A stretch of 64,000 nucleotides of DNA. It comes from Cupriavidus pauculus (GTDB taxonomy: Bacteria > Pseudomonadota > Gammaproteobacteria > Burkholderiales > Burkholderiaceae). The stretch spans positions 177,060 through 241,059 of the forward strand of contig NZ_PJRP01000011.1 in NCBI RefSeq assembly GCF_002858765.1. The letters run 5' to 3'. The notes beneath the pieces are model-generated. The model had not been told where the DNA came from and ran no database searches. It was given only the letters and a program-made list of their open reading frames with translations. The position numbers and the translations under genes are program-made. Below, in pieces: positions 44,884 through 53,104 of this stretch (positions are counted from its first letter, which is position 1; the number at the start of each line of letters is the position of its first letter).

Positions 44884-45974
44884 TCGGCCTGGAAGATCGC
44901 CACACGATGGTCCGCCATATCGAAACCGCTCACGCAGGCGGTGCGCGCCTGCGCCTGGCGTGCGAGGTGGCTGGCATAACCGTGCGCACTCTGCAACGCT
45001 GGAAGGCCCACGATGGCCTGGTGGTCGGCGACCGCCGCCCCGAGGCCGTTCGGCCCACGCCGGCGCACGCGCTGAGCGTCGAGGAGCGCGAACGCATTCT
45101 GGCCGTCGCCAATGAGCCGCGCTTCGCCGACATGCCGCCGGCGCGCATCGTGCCCATGCTGGCCGATGAGGGTGTCTACCTGGCCAGCGAATCGAGCTTT
45201 GGTCGAGTGCTGCGCGCCCATGGGCAGACCCGGCATCGAGGACGCGCCAAGGCACCGCGCCAAAGCCGCCCACCCACCACGCACGTGGCCACGGGGCCGC
45301 GCCAACTGTGGTGCTGGGACATGAGCTACCTGCCGGCCGAGGTCGCCGGGCGCTGGTTTTATCTGTACCTGATCCTGGACGTCTACAGCCGCAAGATCGT
45401 GGGCTTCGAGGTCCACGATCGCGACGAAGCCGACCATGCGGCGCATCTGGTCAAGCGCACGGCGCTGGCGGAGGGTATTCACGCCATGACGGCCAAGCCG
45501 GTGCTGCATGGTGACAACGGCGCCACGCTCAAGGCCACCACGGTGCTGGCGATGTTGCACTGGCTGGGCGTCAAGCCTTCGTACTCGCGCCCGCGCGTGA
45601 GCGACGACAATGCCTTCGTCGAGAGCCTCTTCCGCACGGCCAAGTACCGTCCGGAGTTCCCGTCCAAGGGCTTTGCCGATCTGACTGCGGCGCGTACCTG
45701 GGCGGCGCACTTCGTCCACTGGTACAACCATGAGCACCGCCACAGCGGCATCCGCTACGTGAGCCCGGCACAGCGCCACGCCGGACAAGATGACAAGATT
45801 CTCGCCGCGCGCCACGCGCTGTATGTTCAGGCCCGTGAGCGCAACCCGCGTCGCTGGTCATGCAACACTCGAGACTGGTCGCCAATCGACACGGTCACAC
45901 TCAATCCGGAGCGCGAGATTGCCGTGTCCACGGGAATCAAGCCAGGCGCCGAAAAGCACCGTTTGGCGGCATGA
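44880..45974 (+). CDS. IS3-family transposase OrfB (DDE integrase domain)
   Basis: A 364-residue catalytic subunit. Candidate DDE residues are Asp in LWCWDMSYLP, Asp in LHGDNGATLK, and Glu in DDNAFVESLFRTAKY, with the usual spacing. HHWYNHEHRHSGIRYVSPAQRH-like ending is typical of IS3 rve domains. The GTG start at 44880 overlaps the OrfA stop; most functional protein probably comes from frameshifting. No interruption is seen, so the element may be active. Confidence 0.88.
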   Translation: MIGLEDRHTMVRHIETAHAGGARLRLACEVAGITVRTLQRWKAHDGLVVGDRRPEAVRPTPAHALSVEERERILAVANEPRFADMPPARIVPMLADEGVYLASESSFGRVLRAHGQTRHRGRAKAPRQSRPPTTHVATGPRQLWCWDMSYLPAEVAGRWFYLYLILDVYSRKIVGFEVHDRDEADHAAHLVKRTALAEGIHAMTAKPVLHGDNGATLKATTVLAMLHWLGVKPSYSRPRVSDDNAFVESLFRTAKYRPEFPSKGFADLTAARTWAAHFVHWYNHEHRHSGIRYVSPAQRHAGQDDKILAARHALYVQARERNPRRWSCNTRDWSPIDTVTLNPEREIAVSTGIKPGAEKHRLAA

Positions 45975-46513
45975 ATGAGGCGACATCTACCTTGACGCGC
46001 GCCGAGAGCGGAAGGGAATGGATTCGGGATGGGCAATTCTGGGTCATTGATGCCAAAACTGGCGACAGATTGTCCGTCTGGGCCGGCAGGTTCGTACCAA
46101 AAATCATCCTCAATGACGCGTACCCAGACATCGAAACAGCTATCGCCGCACAGGACGACTACCAGGCTGAGCAGAAAGCGGAGGGTGGCAAGGGCCGGCT
46201 TCTCTCCAAGAGCCGCGACTTCAACTTGTTACCGTACTACATCTCGATGTTCAGACCTGAACACTCGACGCGCGGCGAGCGAATCGGGCTGAAGATGCCG
46301 GTGCAAGATTGTGGCTCATGGGTGCGGCTCTTTGTGCCGCCGGAAGGGGGCATCAACGGCTCGGGGGACGCGCTTTCCGGCATGCGCGACGTGATGCACT
46401 ATGGCGCCGACGGTGCTGCCAGTCAGGGTGGCCTGCTGGAATTGCCCCTCGTCCAGTTGTATTTGCACACCATGCAAACGGAATACTTGTGGGTGGAGAC
46501 AATTCGAAGATGA
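45971..46513 (+). CDS. Unrecognised protein at the right IS junction
   Basis: A 180-residue ORF with no family I know. Its first six codons lie in the IS inverted repeat, so the true start may have been lost. It is hydrophilic with a mixed alpha-beta pattern (REWIRDGQFWVIDAKTGDRLSVWAG, then LLPYYISMFRPEHSTRGERIGLKMP). It overlaps the IS3 orfB stop and could be transcribed from the element. It may be a truncated island gene. Confidence 0.45.
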   Translation: MNEATSTLTRAESGREWIRDGQFWVIDAKTGDRLSVWAGRFVPKIILNDAYPDIETAIAAQDDYQAEQKAEGGKGRLLSKSRDFNLLPYYISMFRPEHSTRGERIGLKMPVQDCGSWVRLFVPPEGGINGSGDALSGMRDVMHYGADGAASQGGLLELPLVQLYLHTMQTEYLWVETIRR

Positions 46514-46848
46514 GCGTCCTCGAAAAGCTCGCACGCTTGGCCTTAGAGAATTGATGGCGCGCAGGACCGGTTCGCTAGCCCGCAGGCTGGCTGGTCGGCC
46601 CTCCAACACACGTCCAGCGCCAGCATCGGGGCGCTGCGATATCCAGCCTTATCGCAATGGACTGATTTTGAAGTCGCTGCGGGCAACCGGTCTATCGATG
46701 CGAGTGAGGCTTCGATAAGCTTGCCGAAGCGCCATCGATCTTTGCGGTGACGAGTCAGCGGAGCTTATGACGGAGGCAGAGGGGTTAAACACCCCGCCGC
46801 TTGCAAATCCTCCAGGTGCAGTCCCAGCTGAGCCATTTTTGGCTTTTC
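46514..46848. other. Gap between IS-linked gene and Kiwa
   Basis: No supported gene. A 14-codon frame (MSVLEKLARLALEN) overlaps the previous stop at 46510 and is followed by stops, so it is either a leader or a decayed gene start. Confidence 0.35.
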
Positions 46849-47766
46849 CTACAATCGGTTTTTGGCCAGTGTCTCATACTCCAACTGAGTCAGTTGTGAA
46901 GTAAGGTAATCGTCGTTTAGGAGACGATAAAGGCGACGAACGCTCTCTTTCGAGTTCAATACTACAAGACCGTTTTGTACTTGCAGCCCCAACTGCTGCT
47001 GCTTTGCAGAGACGAACGCGATTATGGCGGCCGCCGGCATAGTTAGGACTGGACTACGACCGGCGCGGATGATGTCTTTACGAGGTGCCTCACAGGAAGC
47101 CAAATGACCTTTCACATCATGCACAAGGTTGAGGGCAACGATGGTGGCAGTAACTGCGTTCATCGCGCGAGCGGCTATCGCGTCGAAGGAGAAAGCCTTT
47201 TCAAACTTGGAAAAATCGTTGATGTAGAACTCGTCATCCATCAGCATGACCTCAAAGCCACCGGTGACCTTCAGGATATCTTTGTTGACCAGTTCGAAAC
47301 GGGACGTCGCACCTTTGACAAGCATGATTTGATCGCGCTTTACCAATGACACTGGATAGAAACGCTTGAAAAATACGACGCTAGTGTCAGCAGATGAAAC
47401 CTTTACGGCCATCGTCTTTATTTCGCTGAAATCATGGTCGGCAAACACATACGTTGCAGGCTCCGGATCTTGCGTGAGCCGAGTTAGCACTTCAAATTCT
47501 GCCGGTGCATCAGGTAGGTCGTAGCAGACCAGAGGGTTTGCGCGGTCATCGAGCGCAGACAAGGCCACCGTCGAAAGATCGCCTTGAAAATAGCGTTCGA
47601 TACTATCGACGAAGCTGTTGCCCACTGCTTCTGTCGCCTCATCGTCAAAATCAGCTCGCAGGTACTGGCGATGATCGGAATCACCCAAACCAAGGTAGAG
47701 AGTGAAGTTGATTCCCGAGGCGATAAGATCTTCCCAGGCGGCTCGGATTTCATCTATTGTTTTCAT
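46849..47766 (-). CDS. kwaB: Kiwa anti-phage protein KwaB (DUF4868)
   Basis: A 305-residue soluble protein of the DUF4868 type: MKTIDEIRAAWEDLIAS, then an alpha-beta domain with FFKRFYPVSLVKRDQIMLVKG near 130-150, and a C-terminal helical part (LLNDDYLTSQLTQLEYETLAKNRL). In Kiwa, KwaB partners membrane KwaA and acts on phage DNA when infection is sensed at the membrane. The start overlaps the KwaA stop by four bases, the usual order kwaA-kwaB. Both are AT-richer than the metabolic genes, consistent with transfer. Identification rests on pattern and pairing, without an alignment. Confidence 0.75.
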   Translation of the reverse strand: MKTIDEIRAAWEDLIASGINFTLYLGLGDSDHRQYLRADFDDEATEAVGNSFVDSIERYFQGDLSTVALSALDDRANPLVCYDLPDAPAEFEVLTRLTQDPEPATYVFADHDFSEIKTMAVKVSSADTSVVFFKRFYPVSLVKRDQIMLVKGATSRFELVNKDILKVTGGFEVMLMDDEFYINDFSKFEKAFSFDAIAARAMNAVTATIVALNLVHDVKGHLASCEAPRKDIIRAGRSPVLTMPAAAIIAFVSAKQQQLGLQVQNGLVVLNSKESVRRLYRLLNDDYLTSQLTQLEYETLAKNRL

Positions 47767-48392
47767 GGCGCAATGACAATTGCCTTTTTTGCGAAAAATA
47801 TTCTTCGGTCCAACTGCAATACGTTGATCGAGTCGTTAATATCAATTTCTTCGCGAGAAATGAGCACACAAGATTGTGGGAACTCACGCTTATGGCGCTC
47901 TAGCTTCACGACGAAAATCTTAAATCCGAGCAGTGAGAGGGTTGGATTGGCGTAGAAAAGGTTCGTCCTGATGTATATGGCGCCGAGTATCGTCAATGTA
48001 ATACTAAGATTTATGATCTGGCGAACGCTCTCAAGACCGAATCCTACTAATGGAACCACGTAAGTGGCGAGAAAAACAAGATGCTCTGCATTTTTATCTT
48101 CTAGCTCGAGAACCTTGTAAGGACCATCCTTAGCGCCGCGAATGAGATGTAAGAATGAAAAATAAAATGCCGCTGATACCAGAAGCATTGCCACGCACGC
48201 GATGGGAAGATAGTTTTCCTTTGCGATCGCCAACAACCGCGCGCGGTCCGCGAACGGGCAACCAAGGCAGATGTCAACCGAGACCTTGTTGACAAATATG
48301 AGGACAAAAAGGAGCCATAGAGACAGCAAGTACATGCCGCCCTTGATTAGGCGTCCCATGCGTGTGGGGGGAGTGTTTGAGTGACCCTTCAT
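47763..48392 (-). CDS. kwaA: Kiwa membrane protein KwaA
   Basis: A 209-residue protein with four membrane segments: about 19-35 (GMYLLSLWLLFVLIFVN), 61-80 (IACVAMLLVSAAFYFSF), 103-122 (LVFLATYVVPLVGFGLE) and 125-143 (IINLSITLTILGAIYIR), then a cytoplasmic tail of ~60 residues. The first loop carries CLGCPFADRARLLAIAKENYLP. This length and topology match KwaA, the inner-membrane sensor of Kiwa. It has no clear ribosome-binding site and a hairpin just before the start. Confidence 0.72.
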   Translation of the reverse strand: MKGHSNTPPTRMGRLIKGGMYLLSLWLLFVLIFVNKVSVDICLGCPFADRARLLAIAKENYLPIACVAMLLVSAAFYFSFLHLIRGAKDGPYKVLELEDKNAEHLVFLATYVVPLVGFGLESVRQIINLSITLTILGAIYIRTNLFYANPTLSLLGFKIFVVKLERHKREFPQSCVLISREEIDINDSINVLQLDRRIFFAKKAIVIAP

Positions 48393-48892
48393 CGCTGTTA
48401 TGTCCCCCGATGAGGGGGCAGATTGTCAGGATATAAATGTGCATCTCGGCGTCAGGCCACGCGTGACTCGGTGCTGAGCAACTATCGAAAGACTGGGTAG
48501 CGAACTGGTTGCAGGGAAAAACTGATAGCGCCAGGAAAGCCGATCCCTGCCGTGCTTCCCTCTTCGCCACAAGTGCGTTAGGGCGAGTTCCACGAACAAC
48601 GCCAAGCCGACCAATACCTCCTTGTGATTTCTCGATACTTTTGTTCTTGTGCGCCAGCGTTGGCCGACCGCATCGCTGCCTCGAGGCTCAACCGGAAATT
48701 ATGGCGAGACGCCCGGTACATCGCATGCCCCAAAGGGAGGGATTGCCACAGGGGCAGTGGCCGTTCCTGGCCGGCATTCGGGGCAGCAATCACCCGAGCA
48801 GGGCTTGTATTCCTGTGATCGGACTTGGCAGGTTTGCGGAGGGCTATGAATCGGCGGCGGGTTGGCCGGAAGCGAAAGGCGGTGCGTCGTCT
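48393..48892. other. 500-bp interval upstream of kwaA
   Basis: No gene I can support on either strand; the longest frames are random in composition. A short Pro/Gly/Ser frame near 48730-48840 (PGRHSGQQSPEQGLYSCD) weakly recalls small zinc-ribbon proteins but has no start or conserved cysteines in order. Confidence 0.35.
48404..48418. promoter_or_regulatory. Small GC hairpin before kwaA
   Basis: CCCCC-GATGA-GGGGG, beginning about 12 bases before the kwaA start codon. It would occupy the ribosome-loading region of the transcript and could restrain translation. Confidence 0.4.
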
Positions 48893-49729
48893 TCAATCGG
48901 CGTTTGGGAACAGGCGTGCCTGCGCACGATGTTCTCTGCCGACGTCGTTCCACAGACGTTCGGCGAGATTGTGTCGACTCAAATGGATCAGGCGATATAG
49001 CGGGCCGCGATTGCGATTCACGAATATCGGTTTGGTATCCGCGATCCGCATCTGCGTCATCTCCATCAGGAGTTGCTCCCAATGGTCCAGAAAGGCGGTG
49101 ACGCGCTGCCGAACCGGCATGCTGTCGAGCCGAACGGTGTTGCGCCATCCGGGCGCCACCGCATCCAGGCGCGACATCTTCGAATCAAACTCCTTGCCGA
49201 TATTGCGCTGGACATCCATTACGCTGAAGTGGACAAGGATGTCGATGGTCTTCTGTTGCGAAAGCTTCTGCAGAATCGAGAAATCAAGATGGGCGATGTT
49301 AAAGGGATCCACGAAGGCAAGGTGGAGACCGTTTGGCAGACGGGCAAGGACCTCATCGACCGTATTCGCGGCAGGCCCGGCGAACGGTCGAACCTTGGCG
49401 CCCAGGGCGCGCAGCCTCAGGTCGCACGCGTGGACATAATCGGGATTCAGATCGCCAATGAACATCTCGCTGAACGCGGCGTCGTGTTGTAAAGACGTTC
49501 GCCATGCCCACACGGCGCTGCCATCCAGCAGTTGCCGGCTGTCACGCTCGATGACCCGGCCGGGGCCGCAAAATAGGTCGATATACGAGGAATATCCAAA
49601 CTTGCGCCGCGCGGCACGGGAGGCGTCCACATAGCGGGACAGCGTCCGGGACTTTTCATTCGACCAAGCGCCCACATCCATGACGGGCAATCCGTCGTTG
49701 GGATCAGTGACTGGGGAAGGCGATGGCAT
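48893..49729 (-). CDS. tcmP: Three-Cys-motif partner protein TcmP (first)
   Basis: A 278-residue TcmP-type protein. It opens LPVMDVGAWSNEKSRTLSRYVDASRAARRKFG and YIDLFCGPGRV, then HLAFVDPFNIAHLDFSIL. The DLFCGPG and VDPF motifs look like a Rossmann methyltransferase fold (motif I and IV-like). The start MPSPSPVTDP is chosen because the longer frame to 49777 crosses the divergent promoter. Families of this kind are coded beside Gp37/Gp68-type three-Cys proteins, as here. Biochemical role unknown. Confidence 0.75.
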   Translation of the reverse strand: MPSPSPVTDPNDGLPVMDVGAWSNEKSRTLSRYVDASRAARRKFGYSSYIDLFCGPGRVIERDSRQLLDGSAVWAWRTSLQHDAAFSEMFIGDLNPDYVHACDLRLRALGAKVRPFAGPAANTVDEVLARLPNGLHLAFVDPFNIAHLDFSILQKLSQQKTIDILVHFSVMDVQRNIGKEFDSKMSRLDAVAPGWRNTVRLDSMPVRQRVTAFLDHWEQLLMEMTQMRIADTKPIFVNRNRGPLYRLIHLSRHNLAERLWNDVGREHRAQARLFPNAD

Positions 49730-49852
49730 GGCGGTCCTTGCGCGGGCATGGTTGTGAGGGCGCGCTGATTTTCCCACGGAAATTGGGCGTGTGTTGTTAG
49801 CGGGTAAATCTGATATGCTTTGTTAAAAGTGTCAGACTCTTCACACGAAAGA

Positions 49853-51121
49853 ATGGCGAGGAATGGCGATAAATACGAATGGGCGGTAGGTGCGCCGCCT
49901 CCCATGCTGGACCAGCATAGCGCGGTCAAGCATTCGATCGTGCATGGCTATATCCGCCGCTACATCAAGACGGTGATGGCGCCCGCTACGATTCCGAGGC
50001 TGACGCTAACGCTGGTCGATGGGTTCTCGGGGGGCGGAAGCTATTTGGACGAGGCTCGCAGTGGTGTGGTGGATGGCACTCCACTGATTATGCTCCGGGC
50101 GGTGCTGGAAGCGCGGGCGGAGCTGAATGTCGATCGGGTTGTGCCGCGCGAGATCGACGCCGAGTTCTTTTTTATCGACAAGAACCCGCAGGTCGTGGAG
50201 CACCTGCGCTGGTGGATCGGTCGCCGCCAGGATGCAGGAGCGATCGGCGCCCAGGACGTGATGCGAGCGCACTTGAGGAGTGCCGAATTTGCAGCCGAGT
50301 TGCCGACGATCGTCGAGCGTATCAAGGCACGCCGCGGAGGTGGGCGGGCAATTTTCCTGCTCGATCAGTACAGCTACCGCGCGGTGCCGATGACGTTACT
50401 CAAATGGCTGATGGCGGAATTGCCCGGTGCCGAAATCATCCTCAACTTCAACGTGGACTCACTGACGGCGTTCCTCAGCGACAACGCGGGGAATCGTAAG
50501 CCCGTGCGGGACATTGGCCTGGAGTCCTATGTGCCATGGGAGCAACTCCAACGGCTGAAGACTAACCGAGACTGGCGCAGCACTCTGCAACGTCATCTTG
50601 CCCATGGCATCAAGCAGGAGACCGGCGCCCCGTTCATGACGCTCTTCTTCGTGAGGCCGTACCGCGCCAATGGTTGGAGTTACTGGCTCGTGCATTTGTC
50701 CCAGCGATACCGGGCGCACGATGTCATGAAGCAGCTTCACTGGGAGCATTCCAGTGAATTCGGGCATGAGCTGGAACCGGGCTTGTTCACGCTGGGCTAC
50801 AACCCCCGACGAGACGAAGCGTACAACGGTCAGAGCTCTATCCTGTTCGGCCCGAGTAGCGAGGAACTGTGTGTCGAGCATCTCGCCGACGATCTAGCGC
50901 GCAAGCTGGCTGGCACAGGGCCGGTGACGGTCGGGCAGCTATTCGAAACCCATATCAGCAACACGATGGCCGATGAGGCGCGACTGCAAGGCGTGATTCA
51001 GCGGCTGCACCGATCGCGGGAGATTGTGGTGTCGTCGGCGGCTGACCGTGTTCGTCGGCCCTCTAAGGTGTATCGTTCCACTGACGTCATCGAATACTCC
51101 CCACAAATTATCCTGACCTGA
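49853..51121 (+). CDS. Three-Cys-motif partner-like protein (second)
   Basis: A 422-residue protein of the same general type as its divergent neighbour but much longer: KYEWAVGAPPPMLDQHSAVKHSIVHGYIRRYI, then LVDGFSGGGSYLDEARSG (motif I-like), FFFIDKNPQVVEHL and IFLLDQYSYRAVPMTLL (motif IV-like). The C-terminal ~100 residues include a winged-helix-like stretch (VTVGQLFETHISNTMADEARLQGVIQRLHRSREIVV). The start at 49853 has GAAAGA upstream. It converges with the three-Cys gene, with only eleven bases between stops. Probably works with it. Confidence 0.7.
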   Translation: MARNGDKYEWAVGAPPPMLDQHSAVKHSIVHGYIRRYIKTVMAPATIPRLTLTLVDGFSGGGSYLDEARSGVVDGTPLIMLRAVLEARAELNVDRVVPREIDAEFFFIDKNPQVVEHLRWWIGRRQDAGAIGAQDVMRAHLRSAEFAAELPTIVERIKARRGGGRAIFLLDQYSYRAVPMTLLKWLMAELPGAEIILNFNVDSLTAFLSDNAGNRKPVRDIGLESYVPWEQLQRLKTNRDWRSTLQRHLAHGIKQETGAPFMTLFFVRPYRANGWSYWLVHLSQRYRAHDVMKQLHWEHSSEFGHELEPGLFTLGYNPRRDEAYNGQSSILFGPSSEELCVEHLADDLARKLAGTGPVTVGQLFETHISNTMADEARLQGVIQRLHRSREIVVSSAADRVRRPSKVYRSTDVIEYSPQIILT

Positions 51122-51132
51122 CTGGTGCGGCG

Positions 51133-51882
51133 TCAGACCATCGCTTGGGGGTCGGGCATCGCATCCCAGGTCCGGCCGTCGAGCAAACGGCCATTGGCCT
51201 TTTTGGAGCGTCGAACACCGTCGGCGCCCCAACCGCCCCATTGTTTGAAGAAGAAGAGGGCACCTTGCTGTTCGCATTGTCGCTGGATGCGTTCTACCCA
51301 TTCCTGTTTCATGGGGCGTGCCTGGGGGCCCGACTCGCCTCCCACGATCACCCAGTCGATGTCGCGAAGGTTCAGCTTGCCAAGATCCTCGAGCAGCGGC
51401 TCGACCGACAGGAAGCGAATACCCGCCTGTACACGGCGGAGCAGGTCGATGCGTGGTACGCCATGGCGCTTGTCTTCGACTGACACCCCCAACCATGCAT
51501 TGGCCGGAATCTCGTGGCGACTGCAATAGGCGGCAAGTCGTTCGGCCCGTTTAGTCAGGATCTGGAAGGTGTGCTGGGGACAGCGGGCGATGACCTCGAA
51601 AACCCGCGAGATATAGGCATCGGGTACGGACTGGTGAAACAAGTCCGACATGGAATTGACGAAATAGATGGTCGGCTTGGTACGCTGGAGCGGCTCCTCC
51701 AGCCGATGCTCAAGGAGCGTCAACTTGAAGCCGTTTTCATAGCCAGGCGTGCCCATGGCTTGCAAACGACGCGCCATGCCCTCGGCATAGCAGTGCTTGC
51801 AACCCTGGGAAATCTTGGTGCAGCCGACCGTGGGATTCCACGTTCGCTCGGTCCACTCGATTTTGCTCTGACCGCCGCTCAT
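51133..51882 (-). CDS. Gp37/Gp68-type three-Cys protein (DUF5131)
   Basis: A 249-residue protein. Cysteines in NPTVGCTKISQGCKHCYAEGMARRL (about residues 16-40) form the C-x6-C-x2-C three-Cys motif, resembling a radical SAM iron-sulfur site. NSMSDLFHQSVPDAYI and VGGESGPQARPMKQEWV are family signatures. Phage and mobile-island copies are common and always lie beside TcmP-like genes. It likely carries an iron-sulfur cluster and modifies an RNA or nucleotide together with the TcmP proteins; the substrate is not known. Confidence 0.85.
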   Translation of the reverse strand: MSGGQSKIEWTERTWNPTVGCTKISQGCKHCYAEGMARRLQAMGTPGYENGFKLTLLEHRLEEPLQRTKPTIYFVNSMSDLFHQSVPDAYISRVFEVIARCPQHTFQILTKRAERLAAYCSRHEIPANAWLGVSVEDKRHGVPRIDLLRRVQAGIRFLSVEPLLEDLGKLNLRDIDWVIVGGESGPQARPMKQEWVERIQRQCEQQGALFFFKQWGGWGADGVRRSKKANGRLLDGRTWDAMPDPQAMV

Positions 51883-52048
51883 CTCTCGCTCCTCATTGGC
51901 AGAAGCGGAATTGTACCTGCGGGCCGCGGCGCGAAGCGCAAAGGGTTAATGCTGGCGCTAACGGGGCGCTGTAACAGCGAGTGCGCTGGCTGTGGCGCGG
52001 GGCGCTCCGGGCTGGGTCGATCATACTGCGCTCGTTTCGAGCACCGAG
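51883..52048. other. Interval upstream of the three-Cys gene
   Basis: Short non-coding interval between the three-Cys gene and the antitoxin relic; presumably holds the promoter of the former. Confidence 0.35.
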
Positions 52049-52660
52049 CTAGGCGAGATACCCTTCGTCGATCCGCAACAGTCGCAGCACTAGGCATCGC
52101 ACAGCCCGTGTGGTCTGCGCGAGCGCCATCGGGGCGCAAGCACGCGTGCAAGGCGCAGTCCGCAACCACCTTAGCGCTCGGGCCTTGCCGCCAAACACGT
52201 AGATGGCGTACGCCACCACCGTCGCAATACCGAGAAGCTTGTCGGACTCGTCCCGGCTCAGCGTTGCGCGATGCCCAGGCGGCGCCGCAGAGCGCTCGGG
52301 CGCAATGACGCAAGCTCGGGACCGATGAGCCAGGCGGCTAGAATGTGGTCGATTGCCGTGGCGGGTAAACGCATGCATTTCCTGCGGCCGCTTGCCGCCC
52401 AGGAAGCTGTTGTCCGATCGAAACCAGTAGCCCAGACCCCAGCCAGCTTTATGGCCATCAAGGGTGTCGATGATCCTGGCCAATGCACCACGCGAACTGC
52501 GGGCGCGGGTCCGGTAAGGACGTTGGAAACTCGGACCAGCATGTGTCCTCGTAGTCGATTTGAGCCGGCCGAACTGTCGCTTATATGGTTTGCAGATTCG
52601 GGAAAGTTGCCGCGAGTGGTAATCCAAAGACGGAATAGAATTCCAACCTACGCACCGCAT
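52049..52660 (-). pseudogene. Antitoxin relic (MbcA/ParS-type pieces)
   Basis: One open frame of 203 codons, but its content is two fused gene remnants. The distal part reads LSRDESDKLLGIATVVAYAIYVFGGKARALRWLRTA, the MbcA/ParS toxin-binding domain of Xre-type antitoxins, followed by a degraded C-terminus ending RIDEGYLA. The proximal part reads ALARIIDTLDGHKAGWGLGYWFRSDNSFLGGKRPQE, which resembles the end of another antitoxin/regulator. No RES-type toxin gene remains next to it. The joined protein is unlikely to work, though it could still be translated. Confidence 0.5.
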
Positions 52661-52676
52661 TTAACATAAATTGCGA
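52631..52676. repeat. Diverged 46-bp direct repeat, left copy
   Basis: CGGAATAGAATTCC followed by (A)ACCTACGC and GCATTTAACATAAATTGCG. It matches the copy at 54309-54354 at about 38 of 46 positions by eye. Each copy starts with an interrupted palindrome (GGAAT-n3-ATTCC). Confidence 0.6.
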
Positions 52677-53104
52677 TCTACACCTGACGAGAGTTTTTTT
52701 TTGTTTCCCCGCCGAGCCAGCTCGGTTGAAGCATTGAACTCCCAACGTAGGGGAGGGTGCCGTCTTGGCGTTGCCACGTTACCGGTACTGCCGCTGAGCA
52801 CACGGTTAACCGCGTTGGACGTTCATTGGCCAAATGAAGAAATTCCCTGCATTTGGTAGGTTGTCTCTTCCACAAGATGATCCGCTTCGCTTGCTTCGAT
52901 GCAGAAGAGGTCTTTGACTCCTTCTTCGAGGCTTTGTTACCGAGGATTGGCCCGCGAATTGGGGGGGCATCGGTCTTGCCGTAAGTTCTGGCAAAATCGA
53001 CCGACTTGTAGGATGCCTGCAAAGAAAATTGTAACAATGGGAAGGTTGCAAGCAGCTCAGTGCTGTTAGTGGCCGGCACATACCGGAACACTTACGAGCT
53101 CAAT
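52677..53104. other. Gap upstream of the wHTH/HNH-like gene
   Basis: No gene supported. AT-rich patches (TTTTTTTTGTTTCC near 52695; AAAGAAAATTGTAACAATGG near 53020) suggest promoter DNA for the gene at 53105. Confidence 0.35.

Larger units (their letters stand above)
44342..45989 (+). mobile_element. IS3-family insertion sequence
   Basis: About 1.65 kb, bounded by 11-bp perfect inverted repeats TAGATGTCGCC (44342-44352) and GGCGACATCTA (45979-45989). It contains two overlapping transposase frames with an A6G slippery site between them. No matching target-site duplication is seen in the bases outside either end, which suggests a rearrangement after insertion. Ends could be a few bases further in (TG...CA), so treat limits as approximate. 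Confidence 0.75.

Noticed and set aside
44400..45815. 471-codon minus-strand open frame in the IS
   Set aside because: Antisense to the transposase frames; low-complexity Ser/Ala/Arg composition.
48509..49000. 163-codon plus-strand open frame before the TcmP gene
   Set aside because: No ribosome-binding site or domain, and it overlaps the end of the TcmP gene.
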